Positions 17,388-23,984 of a DNA stretch of 64,000 nt are shown here, piece by piece. The translations under genes and the position numbers were made by a program. Every line of letters begins with the position of its first letter. The first letter of the stretch is position 1. Under the pieces are notes generated by a model. The model saw only the letters and a program-made list of their open reading frames with translations, had not been told where the DNA came from and searched no databases. Source of the stretch: Gaetbulibacter_B jejuensis (GTDB lineage Bacteria; Bacteroidota; Bacteroidia; Flavobacteriales; Flavobacteriaceae); NCBI RefSeq assembly GCF_039524015.1, contig NZ_BAAAGF010000002.1, positions 1 through 64,000 of the forward strand, written 5' to 3'.

Positions 17388-17876
17388 ATGAAAAAAATGA
17401 ACATTCTATTAGTAGCGCTAATTAGCTTTTTAAGCTGTAGTAAAGACACTCCAACTCAATTTTCGCAAGATGCCTTAAATGATACATTTGTAACCTTAAG
17501 CGGAGAAACAATACCATTTAATGAAATACTTACCAAGCACGAAGGTAAAACCATATTAATTGATGTTTGGGCATCTTGGTGTAAAGATTGTATAAAAGGC
17601 ATGCCAAAAGTTAAAACTTTACAAGAAAATAACACCAATGTTGTCTATGTCTTTTTATCTTTGGACAAGAGTATGGATAGCTGGAAGAGAGGAATAGATA
17701 AATATCAGGTTGAAGGCGACCACTATTTTATGCAATCAGGTTGGAAAGGTGACTTTGGAACTTTTATTGACTTAGATTGGATTCCAAGATATATGGTAGT
17801 TGATGAAACAGGAGCAATCAAACTCTTTAAAGCAGTGAAAGCCGACGATAGTAAACTTATAAATGCATTAAAATGA
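17388..17876 (+). CDS. TlpA-like thioredoxin lipoprotein
   Basis: 162 residues. A lipobox FLSC puts the acylated Cys at 17. The redoxin motif VWASWCKDC has its active cysteines at 65 and 68 and a cis-Pro region DWIPRYMVVDE near 135. It should reduce or exchange disulfides at the periplasmic face of a membrane. It starts 2 bp after the permease and its TGA overlaps the tpiA ATG (ATGA). A second ATG three codons in is an alternative start. Confidence 0.9.
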   Translation: MKKMNILLVALISFLSCSKDTPTQFSQDALNDTFVTLSGETIPFNEILTKHEGKTILIDVWASWCKDCIKGMPKVKTLQENNTNVVYVFLSLDKSMDSWKRGIDKYQVEGDHYFMQSGWKGDFGTFIDLDWIPRYMVVDETGAIKLFKAVKADDSKLINALK

Positions 17877-18622
17877 GAAAAAAAATAGTAGCAGGTAACT
17901 GGAAAATGAATAACGATTTATCGTTAACAGAAGGATTAATAACCGATTTAAAATTGCAATCAAAAACATCTGATGCGCAAGTGATGGTTGCTCCTACGTT
18001 TACCAATTTGTGGCCTGCTTTTCAGTCATTAAGAGAAACCGATATTGAAGTTGTAGCACAAAACATGCACTTTGCTGAAAATGGTGCCTACACAGGAGAA
18101 ATAAGTGCAAGCATGCTAAAAAGTGTTGGAGTTAAAACAGTAATACTAGGTCATAGTGAACGTCGTGCATATTTTAATGAAACCGATGAGCTTTTGGCTA
18201 AAAAAGTTGATGCTGCTTTAAACAATGAAATGACTGTTATTTTTTGTTTTGGTGAAGAGCTAGGTGATAGAAAATCTGGTAATCATGAGCATGTAGTTGA
18301 AAGCCAAATTAAAAATGCTTTGTTTCATTTAGAAGCGTCTGCATTTAGTAATATAATATTAGCTTACGAACCTGTTTGGGCTATTGGTACAGGAGAAACT
18401 GCGTCACCAGAACAAGCTCAAGACATGCACGCATTTATTAGAACAACATTGGCTAATAAGTATGGCAGTGAAGTAGCTGATAGTGTTTCAATATTATATG
18501 GAGGAAGTGTAAAGCCTAATAATGCTAAAGAAATTTTCTCTAAACCAGATGTTGATGGAGGGTTAATAGGTGGAGCATCACTAAAAGCAGAAGACTTTTT
18601 TGCGATAGTTAATGCGTTCTAA
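17873..18622 (+). CDS. tpiA: Triosephosphate isomerase
   Basis: 249 residues, a full TIM barrel interconverting dihydroxyacetone phosphate and glyceraldehyde 3-phosphate. Catalytic residues are in VAGNWKMN (Lys11), LGHSERR (His near 97) and AYEPVWAIGTG (Glu near 169); the phosphate-binding loop is ILYGGSVKPNN. It is translationally coupled to the thioredoxin gene by an ATGA overlap and closes the operon before a strong terminator. Confidence 0.97.
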   Translation: MRKKIVAGNWKMNNDLSLTEGLITDLKLQSKTSDAQVMVAPTFTNLWPAFQSLRETDIEVVAQNMHFAENGAYTGEISASMLKSVGVKTVILGHSERRAYFNETDELLAKKVDAALNNEMTVIFCFGEELGDRKSGNHEHVVESQIKNALFHLEASAFSNIILAYEPVWAIGTGETASPEQAQDMHAFIRTTLANKYGSEVADSVSILYGGSVKPNNAKEIFSKPDVDGGLIGGASLKAEDFFAIVNAF

Positions 18623-18640
18623 TTAGAAGTAAATAATATA

Positions 18641-18676
18641 AAAAAAACGGTCTTAAAATTTTAAGACCGTTTTTTT
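18641..18676. terminator. Perfect bidirectional terminator
   Basis: A palindrome with core ACGGTCTTAAAA/TTTTAAGACCGT is flanked by seven A and seven T. It lies between the convergent tpiA and porin genes and touches the porin stop. Confidence 0.92.
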
Positions 18677-19878
18677 TATATACCTATTTCAACCTGAAAG
18701 CGCATGTACCAATTATTAGCACTGCTAGAATCGAAATAGCTTAAATCGCTATTGGTAACTTCGGCTTGCAGTTTTAAAGCGTGTTCCCAAATGTATTTAG
18801 TTACACCCAAACTGTATTGATTGGTTTGTGGAGTTAAGGCTTCAATATCTTCATGAGGTTTTTGATACGAATATCTACCTATAAGTTCGTAGTTGTTTTC
18901 AAAAATATAACTCAATTGCGCATCAAATCCATGACCAACAAAAACGTATCTAGTGTCAGTATTGTCTTCAGGGTTTACCGTTATAGGATTGTTAGTTGTT
19001 CTATTCATGTAAGCTGTTTGAAACGCCCAACCATTATACTTTAAAATCGCGTCTAAAAGAACAGATTGCATATCGCGTTGCTCAAATAAATCGTCACCTA
19101 GAGTGCCTCTGGTTCGTCTTGCTTTTTCATTATAATGATACACACCAGATAACATTAGTTTAGGTGTAGCTTCTCGCTTGATATCACCTTCAAAAAGAGT
19201 TCCGTTGTTTTTAAATGCACCAAAAGGAAACAATTCTAATCGACCTGTAAATGCTAATCCATTGTCTGGATCTTTGGTCCAGTTTCTACCTTCACCTGTA
19301 CTAATTGCAGTTTTAACATTGTATGAAAACTGATTTTGTAATTCGTTTAAATAATACACTTGCAAACCAAAATCTCTATCAATATTAAAACGAGCGTTGT
19401 TGATAGAACGATCTGTAAGTTGTAAAGCTCCCGAAGAGTTAATACGTTGTCTGTTACCAGGTAATTTTGTTTGACCAAAACCAATGTTCCAGTGATTATC
19501 TGGTCTATAAAACACAATAGCATCTCTTATAATATTGAGGTTTTCGCCATCCTCAATAGCTCCAACATCGTTTGGAGAAAACGATAACTGAATTACATAA
19601 ATTATTTTTGGGTCACCAACATAACCGTCAAAACGTAAACGTAAACGTCTTATCATGGCTTCATAAGCAGGATCTTCGTCTTCGTTGTTTAAATACGTTA
19701 AACGATTTTGCATTCTAAATCTAATATTCAACTTAAAAATACTATCAGGAGAGGTAATACCTAGTCCTTTTCCGTAGCTATAATAAGGAAGTGCAGAAAG
19801 TTTAATATCGTTATTGTCTTGAGCGTTTGTTATTGTACAAAAGCAAAAAAGACATAAAGCAATAATGAGTTTGTTCAT
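18676..19878 (-). CDS. Porin of the OprO/OprP (phosphate-selective) family
   Basis: 400 residues with a signal peptide ending in TNAQD. Early motifs FRMQNRLTYLNNEDEDP and RRLRLRFDGYVGDPKIIYVIQLSF, then GFGQTKLPGNRQRINSSGALQLTDRS, are typical of Bacteroidetes porins in this family. The C-terminal strand ends WYMRFQVEIGI. These form trimeric outer-membrane channels for small anions; anion selectivity here is not shown. The gene stands alone between a terminator and the divergent prmA. Confidence 0.85.
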   Translation of the reverse strand: MNKLIIALCLFCFCTITNAQDNNDIKLSALPYYSYGKGLGITSPDSIFKLNIRFRMQNRLTYLNNEDEDPAYEAMIRRLRLRFDGYVGDPKIIYVIQLSFSPNDVGAIEDGENLNIIRDAIVFYRPDNHWNIGFGQTKLPGNRQRINSSGALQLTDRSINNARFNIDRDFGLQVYYLNELQNQFSYNVKTAISTGEGRNWTKDPDNGLAFTGRLELFPFGAFKNNGTLFEGDIKREATPKLMLSGVYHYNEKARRTRGTLGDDLFEQRDMQSVLLDAILKYNGWAFQTAYMNRTTNNPITVNPEDNTDTRYVFVGHGFDAQLSYIFENNYELIGRYSYQKPHEDIEALTPQTNQYSLGVTKYIWEHALKLQAEVTNSDLSYFDSSSANNWYMRFQVEIGI

Positions 19879-19947
19879 TTTAAAATCAATTTAGCTACAA
19901 AAGTAAGAGTAACTAAATTAAGGATTAGTAAATTTGCAAAAAAAAAG

Positions 19948-20784
19948 ATGTCAAATACAATATACATAGGCTATTACTTTAAAGTACAACCGTTGCAACC
20001 AGCTGTTGAAATTTTGATTGCTGAATTAGGTTATGCTGGTTTTGAAAGTTTTGTTGAAACAGAAGAAGGTGTTACAGCGTACATTCAAAAAGAGGAGTGG
20101 AGTGAAACTATTCTTGACGATATACAAATCTTAAACTCTAATGAGTTTGAAATTTCTTTTTCGTTTGAAGACATTGAGCAAACCAATTGGAATGAAGAAT
20201 GGGAAAAAAACTTCACACCAATAGTTGTAGATGAGAAATGTTCGGTACGTGCGCCTTTTCATGACAAACCAAATACAGAGTACGATATAATTATTGAACC
20301 AAAAATGAGTTTTGGTACTGGTCATCATGAAACCACACATATGATGATACAGTATATTCTTAATAATGATTTTAAAGATAAATCGGTTTTAGATATGGGT
20401 TGCGGAACAGGAGTTTTAGCGATTTTAGCTGAAATGAAAGGCGCAAAACCAATTGATGCCATAGACTATGATAACTGGTGTTATTTAAATAGTTTAGAAA
20501 ATGTAGAACGTAATAATTGTGAGCATATTACAGTTTTAGAAGGAGATGCAAGCTTATTGGTAGATAAACATTATGATGTTATTATAGCTAATATAAATCG
20601 AAATATCCTTTTAAACGATTTAGACAAATATGTAGCATGTTTGAAAAAAAATGGTATGTTGCTCTTAAGTGGTTTTTATAAAGATGATATACCAGTTTTA
20701 GAGGCTGAATGTAATAAGCATATGTTAAAACTCGTTGAAACTTTAGAGAAAAACCATTGGGTTGCTCTAAAATTTTTAAATTAG
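19948..20784 (+). CDS. prmA: Ribosomal protein L11 methyltransferase
   Basis: 278 residues. It trimethylates L11 using S-adenosylmethionine. SAM-binding motif I is VLDMGCGTGVLAI (about 149-161), preceded by FGTGHHETTHMM; the post-motif VIIANINRNIL (about 212) matches the family NPPF-like position. A possible -7 box TAAATTTG lies only 12 nt before the ATG (19929-19936). clpS follows after 18 bp. Confidence 0.95.
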   Translation: MSNTIYIGYYFKVQPLQPAVEILIAELGYAGFESFVETEEGVTAYIQKEEWSETILDDIQILNSNEFEISFSFEDIEQTNWNEEWEKNFTPIVVDEKCSVRAPFHDKPNTEYDIIIEPKMSFGTGHHETTHMMIQYILNNDFKDKSVLDMGCGTGVLAILAEMKGAKPIDAIDYDNWCYLNSLENVERNNCEHITVLEGDASLLVDKHYDVIIANINRNILLNDLDKYVACLKKNGMLLLSGFYKDDIPVLEAECNKHMLKLVETLEKNHWVALKFLN

Positions 20785-20802
20785 TCTAAAAAAAGAAGAA
20801 GA

Positions 20803-21078
20803 ATGGGAACTATAGAAAAAACATCAGAAGAAATTCTTTTTAAAGAAGACACCCTAAGACAAAACGAAATTGTGCTTTACAATGACGATGTCAATACTTT
20901 TGACCATGTTATTGAAACTTTAATTTTTGCTTGCGACCATACTCCAGAACAAGCAGAGCAATGCTCTATTATAGTGCATTACAAAGGAAAATGTACTGTA
21001 AAAACTGGTGATTACGACGATTTAAAACCACGCTGTTCTAAACTCTTGGAAGCAGGTTTAAGTGCCGAAATTGTTTAG
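20803..21078 (+). CDS. clpS: Clp protease adaptor ClpS
   Basis: 91 residues. The motif VLYNDDVNTFDHVIETL (about 25-41) is the N-degron binding region and HTPEQAEQCSIIVHYKGKC follows. ClpS delivers N-end-rule substrates to ClpAP/ClpCP. Its TAG overlaps the stop of the convergent sulfur-transport gene by 4 bp. Confidence 0.95.
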   Translation: MGTIEKTSEEILFKEDTLRQNEIVLYNDDVNTFDHVIETLIFACDHTPEQAEQCSIIVHYKGKCTVKTGDYDDLKPRCSKLLEAGLSAEIV

Positions 21079-21497
21079 TGAGGCAATTTGTCTTTTAAAA
21101 CACCGTAAATGTAAGTTCCAAATATAGCAGCAGCTATAACTATAAGCATGCTAAAAACACCTGTACCAACCAAAATATACATTGGTCCAGGGCAAGCTCC
21201 AGAAAGTGCCCAACCTAGTCCAAATATTGAACCACCTACAATGTAACGTGTTAATCCCATCTCCTTTTTAGGAACATTAACTTGAGTGCCTTCAATATTT
21301 TTTAGTTTTAAAATCTTAGCTAGTTGTAATAGTAAAATACCAGTTACTACAGCGCTTCCTATAATTCCGTACATGTGAAACGATTCAAATTTGAACATTT
21401 CATAAATGCGATACCATGATACAGCTTCAGACTTTACTAAAACAATTCCGAAAAAGATACCTACTAATAAAAATTTTAAATACTTCATACTAACCAA
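21075..21497 (-). CDS. YeeE/YedE-type (DUF6691) sulfur transport half-protein, B subunit
   Basis: 140 residues and about four helices. Conserved GSIFGLGWALSGACPGPMYILVGTG carries the Cys-containing GACPGP motif of YeeE/YedE proteins, which in characterised members relay thiosulfate through the membrane. It overlaps the upstream A half by 8 bp, so the two are cotranslated. Together they resemble a split YeeE. Confidence 0.85.
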   Translation of the reverse strand: MVSMKYLKFLLVGIFFGIVLVKSEAVSWYRIYEMFKFESFHMYGIIGSAVVTGILLLQLAKILKLKNIEGTQVNVPKKEMGLTRYIVGGSIFGLGWALSGACPGPMYILVGTGVFSMLIVIAAAIFGTYIYGVLKDKLPH

Positions 21498-22053
21498 AAA
21501 TTAAAGGAAACAATAAGTGAATCATTACTAAGCCACCAATAAAAAAGCCTATAACTGCAATAAGAGAAGGTAATTGTAAACTACTTATACCTGTTATGGC
21601 ATGACCAGAGGTACAACCTCCAGCATAGCGAGTACCAAAACCAACTAAAAAACCACCAAAAATTAAAATGGCTAAATTTTTAATGGTGAAAATAGAGTCT
21701 AAACTATAGAGTTCTGGTGGTAACAGTGATTTACCAACGTTATTGAAACCTAAAGCATTAAGGCTTTCAATAGTTTTTGGATTTAGGTCAATATTAGTAG
21801 GTTCTGACAAATAAAATTGAGCGATAAAACCACCAATAACAGCACCTAATACTACAATAAGATTCCATTTGTAGTCTCTCCAGTTTATATTAAAAAAAGA
21901 CACTTTTTTTCCTGCACCACCAATGGCACAAAATGTTCTTAAGTTTGACGACATCCCAAATGTTTTTCCAAAGTAAATAAGTGTAAACATTACTAAGGCT
22001 ATCAAAGGACCAGTAACATACCAAGGCCAAGGTTGTAAAATATAGTCTATCAT
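21490..22053 (-). CDS. YeeE/YedE-type sulfur transport half-protein, A subunit
   Basis: 187 residues. The motif GFGTRYAGGCTSGHAITGIS (about 138-157) is the Cys-containing GGCTSGH signature of YeeE/YedE. It probably pairs with the downstream half to make one pore for thiosulfate or another sulfur species. A Crp-type regulator gene lies 58 bp upstream on the same strand. Confidence 0.85.
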   Translation of the reverse strand: MIDYILQPWPWYVTGPLIALVMFTLIYFGKTFGMSSNLRTFCAIGGAGKKVSFFNINWRDYKWNLIVVLGAVIGGFIAQFYLSEPTNIDLNPKTIESLNALGFNNVGKSLLPPELYSLDSIFTIKNLAILIFGGFLVGFGTRYAGGCTSGHAITGISSLQLPSLIAVIGFFIGGLVMIHLLFPLIFG

Positions 22054-22111
22054 AAATTTATTTTTTGCAAAGTTACTTTTAAGTCAATTATCGTTGTGTG
22101 ATAAATGTTAC

Positions 22112-22747
22112 TTAAAAGTTTAAAACTTCTATTTTATTTCTGCTGAGTTTTATTTTGTTATCATTTTCTAGTTGTTTCAATAGTCTAGAAATTACAACTC
22201 TAGAGGTATGAAGGTCTTCTGCAATATTTTGATGGGTTTTACTAATTGTAGTAGATGCATTTAGTTTTACTTGGTCAATTAAGTATTTAAATAAACGCTC
22301 ATCCATTTTCATAAATGCAAGTGTATCGATAGTTTCTAGCATTTCATTAAAGCGTATTTGATAGCTTTGAAGAATAAAGTTTCTCCAACTATCATTATTA
22401 TGAAACCATTCACTCATTTTTTCATTAGGAATCATGATAACTGTTGAGGTTTTGTCAGCAACAGCTCGTATTTTACTTTTTGATTTAGCCATACAACAGG
22501 TAAGAGACATTGCACAGGTATCTCCAGTTTCGAGAACATATAATAAAAGTTCGTTACCATTGTTGTCCTCTCTAAATACTTTAATGTTGCCTTCAAGCAA
22601 TAGAGGAACGTGTGTGAGTTCTTGATCAATATCCATAATAATGTCATTAGCTTCAAACGTTTTTAATACACCATTCTTGGTTATGCTATTTACCAATTGT
22701 TCGTCAAAATTATAATGAAAAGGCGCTAAAATTTCTTTTTGTATCAT
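22112..22747 (-). CDS. Crp/Fnr-family transcriptional regulator
   Basis: 211 residues: a cNMP-binding-like beta roll (about 20-120) and a winged helix HTH_Crp (about 150-205; TISKTHQNIAEDLHTSRVVISRLLKQLE). The beta roll carries TCAMSLTCCMAKSKS, with a Cys pair where cyclic nucleotide ligands would sit. Because the next genes are sulfur transporters, I infer that it senses a sulfur species through these cysteines and controls that pair. A matching minus-strand -7 box (TATTTTTG) is at 22753-22760. Confidence 0.88.
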   Translation of the reverse strand: MIQKEILAPFHYNFDEQLVNSITKNGVLKTFEANDIIMDIDQELTHVPLLLEGNIKVFREDNNGNELLLYVLETGDTCAMSLTCCMAKSKSKIRAVADKTSTVIMIPNEKMSEWFHNNDSWRNFILQSYQIRFNEMLETIDTLAFMKMDERLFKYLIDQVKLNASTTISKTHQNIAEDLHTSRVVISRLLKQLENDNKIKLSRNKIEVLNF

Positions 22748-22784
22748 ACATCAAAAATAAGGAAATACATTTTTGAAATAATTG

Positions 22785-22817
22785 TTTGGAAGTTTTTTAA
22801 TAAAAGTATTATATTTG
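22785..22817 (+). promoter_or_regulatory. tRNA-Arg promoter
   Basis: TTTG near 22786-22789, about 20 nt, then TATATTTG (22810-22817) matches the Bacteroidetes consensus. It is 15 nt before the tRNA. Confidence 0.65.
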
Positions 22818-22832
22818 CACCCACTTTAAAAC

Positions 22833-22906
22833 GGCCTCGTGGCGCAACTGAATAGCGCATCTGATTACGGCTCAGAAGGTTACAGGTTTGAATCCTGTCG
22901 AGGTCA
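22833..22906 (+). tRNA. tRNA-Arg (anticodon ACG)
   Basis: A 74-nt cloverleaf: acceptor GGCCTCG with CGAGGTC (one G-T pair), D arm GCGC...GCGC, anticodon loop TTACGGC with ACG at 22867-22869, T arm ACAGG TTTGAAT CCTGT, discriminator A. CCA is not encoded. The wobble A34 is presumably deaminated by TadA. Confidence 0.96.
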
Positions 22907-22912
22907 CTAGAT

Positions 22913-22954
22913 AAAATCCTAATTCATTTGAAAATAATGAGTTAGGGTTTTTTG
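22913..22954 (+). terminator. tRNA-Arg terminator
   Basis: AAATCCTAATTCATT pairs (with G-T wobbles) with AATGAGTTAGGGTTT around a 7-nt loop and is followed by T-rich sequence. Confidence 0.8.
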
Positions 22955-23044
22955 TTTTTACTTTATTAATTTTATTTGTTTGTTAATTAGTACAGCAAAT
23001 TTATCTTACAGTTTTTACATAAGATAAGATTATCTACTTAAGAT

Positions 23045-23449
23045 TTATATACTGTTTGTACAGCATTTATCGGTTTTACACAGGCAGTATTTTAAATTAT
23101 AAATATGTAACACTGCTAAAGAAACAGAAGAGATATGCATTAAGCTTTCAGGTAATGAAATCCACAATAGTCTTTCATTTATTATTAAAAAAAATAAACA
23201 AGACCAATTAATCCATAACAAAGGCTTCATGAAAGGCTTTGATGTGTTTTGAGTAGAACGTTTTACTGCTATTAATGAAATAGCAAGAAAGATAAAATCT
23301 AAACTTTTCCACCAAAAAGGACTTGAAGCACAACCTCCAGCAGCACAAGAGTGTACTATGAAGAGCAAAGGTGTGGCAATACAATGGAGTAAACATAGCG
23401 TACTTGCAAGCGCTCCAACTGTATCTGGTTTTTGTAAAATAATTTTCAC
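23045..23449 (-). CDS. MerC-domain membrane protein
   Basis: 134 residues and four helices. The N-terminus KPDTVGALASTLCLLHCIATPLLF carries the LCxxHC pattern of MerC, with a second Cys cluster HSCAAGGCAS, and the C-terminus is Cys-rich (CLCKTDKCC). MerC proteins move Hg2+, but in flavobacteria the family often sits next to a Fur-type gene, which argues for another metal such as zinc. It is divergent from the Fur-family regulator and shares operator palindromes with it. Confidence 0.82.
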   Translation of the reverse strand: MKIILQKPDTVGALASTLCLLHCIATPLLFIVHSCAAGGCASSPFWWKSLDFIFLAISLIAVKRSTQNTSKPFMKPLLWINWSCLFFLIINERLLWISLPESLMHISSVSLAVLHIYNLKYCLCKTDKCCTNSI

Positions 23450-23465
23450 TTAATATAATTATTAA

Positions 23466-23480
23466 TGCAACTAGGTTGCA
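23466..23480. promoter_or_regulatory. Putative Fur/Zur operator box 1
   Basis: TGCAAC-TAG-GTTGCA is a perfect 6-3-6 palindrome. It overlaps the end of the merC -7 element (TATATTTG on the minus strand, 23479-23486) and covers the predicted merC transcription start. Confidence 0.65.
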
Positions 23481-23508
23481 AATATAATTTTATTATTTGG
23501 TTTTACAA
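23479..23508 (-). promoter_or_regulatory. merC promoter
   Basis: On the minus strand TTG (23508-23506), exactly 19 nt, then TATATTTG (23486-23479). Both elements touch or lie inside operator boxes. Confidence 0.65.
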
Positions 23509-23527
23509 CATAGTTGTGATAACTTTG
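23496..23527 (+). promoter_or_regulatory. Promoter of the Fur-family gene
   Basis: TTTG (23496-23499), 20 nt, TAACTTTG (23520-23527). The ATG begins 5 nt after the -7 box, so the transcript would be leaderless or nearly so. Operator box 2 lies between the two elements. Confidence 0.55.
23504..23518. promoter_or_regulatory. Putative Fur/Zur operator box 2
   Basis: TACAAC-ATA-GTTGTG keeps the CAAC-N3-GTTG core of box 1 with changed flanks. It contains the merC -33 TTG and fills the spacer of the opposing promoter. Confidence 0.5.
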
Positions 23528-23531
23528 AGTT

Positions 23532-23912
23532 ATGGCAATAATAAGAAAGACCAAATCAGTAGAAGCGCTTTTAACCTTATTTAATAAAGCTGAGAATGCA
23601 ATGTCAGTTGTAGAGTTGGTAAAACAACTAGAAAAAGAAATGAATAAAACAACTGTTTATCGTATTTTGGACCGTTTAGAAGAGAGTGGGCATTTACACT
23701 CATTTATAGGTAAAGATGGATTAACGTGGTATGCCAAATGTAAAGATTGTGATGAAGCTCATCACCATGATGCGCATCCTCATTTTCAATGTTTAAATTG
23801 TGGTAAGGTAGAATGCTTGTCAGTTGATGTTTCTATTCCAAAAATACCTAAGCGCGAAGTAGTTGTCTCTCATGTTTTAATTCAAGGAAAATGTGAGTCT
23901 TGTGTTAAATAA
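23532..23912 (+). CDS. Fur-family transcriptional repressor, probably Zur-like
   Basis: 126 residues. The winged helix is in VVELVKQLEKEMNKTTVYRILDRLEESG (about 26-53). The dimerisation part has the His-rich HHHDAHPHFQC and three Cys pairs: CKDC, CLNC and CESC, the last at the C-terminus. Structural zinc through paired CxxC motifs is typical of Fur and Zur. The metal sensed cannot be fixed from sequence; the MerC and HMA-fold neighbours make zinc the best guess. It is predicted to repress its own gene and merC. Confidence 0.9.
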   Translation: MAIIRKTKSVEALLTLFNKAENAMSVVELVKQLEKEMNKTTVYRILDRLEESGHLHSFIGKDGLTWYAKCKDCDEAHHHDAHPHFQCLNCGKVECLSVDVSIPKIPKREVVVSHVLIQGKCESCVK

Positions 23913-23930
23913 TATAATATTTGTAAAAAT

Positions 23931-23961
23931 AAAAAGCAGCTATTTTATAGCTGCTTTTTTT
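23931..23961. terminator. Bidirectional terminator
   Basis: AAAAAGCAGCTAT pairs with ATAGCTGCTTTTT around a 3-nt loop, with flanking A and T runs, between the convergent Fur-family and S46 peptidase genes. Confidence 0.9.
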
Positions 23962-23984
23962 ATATCATCAATGAGTGTTTACTT

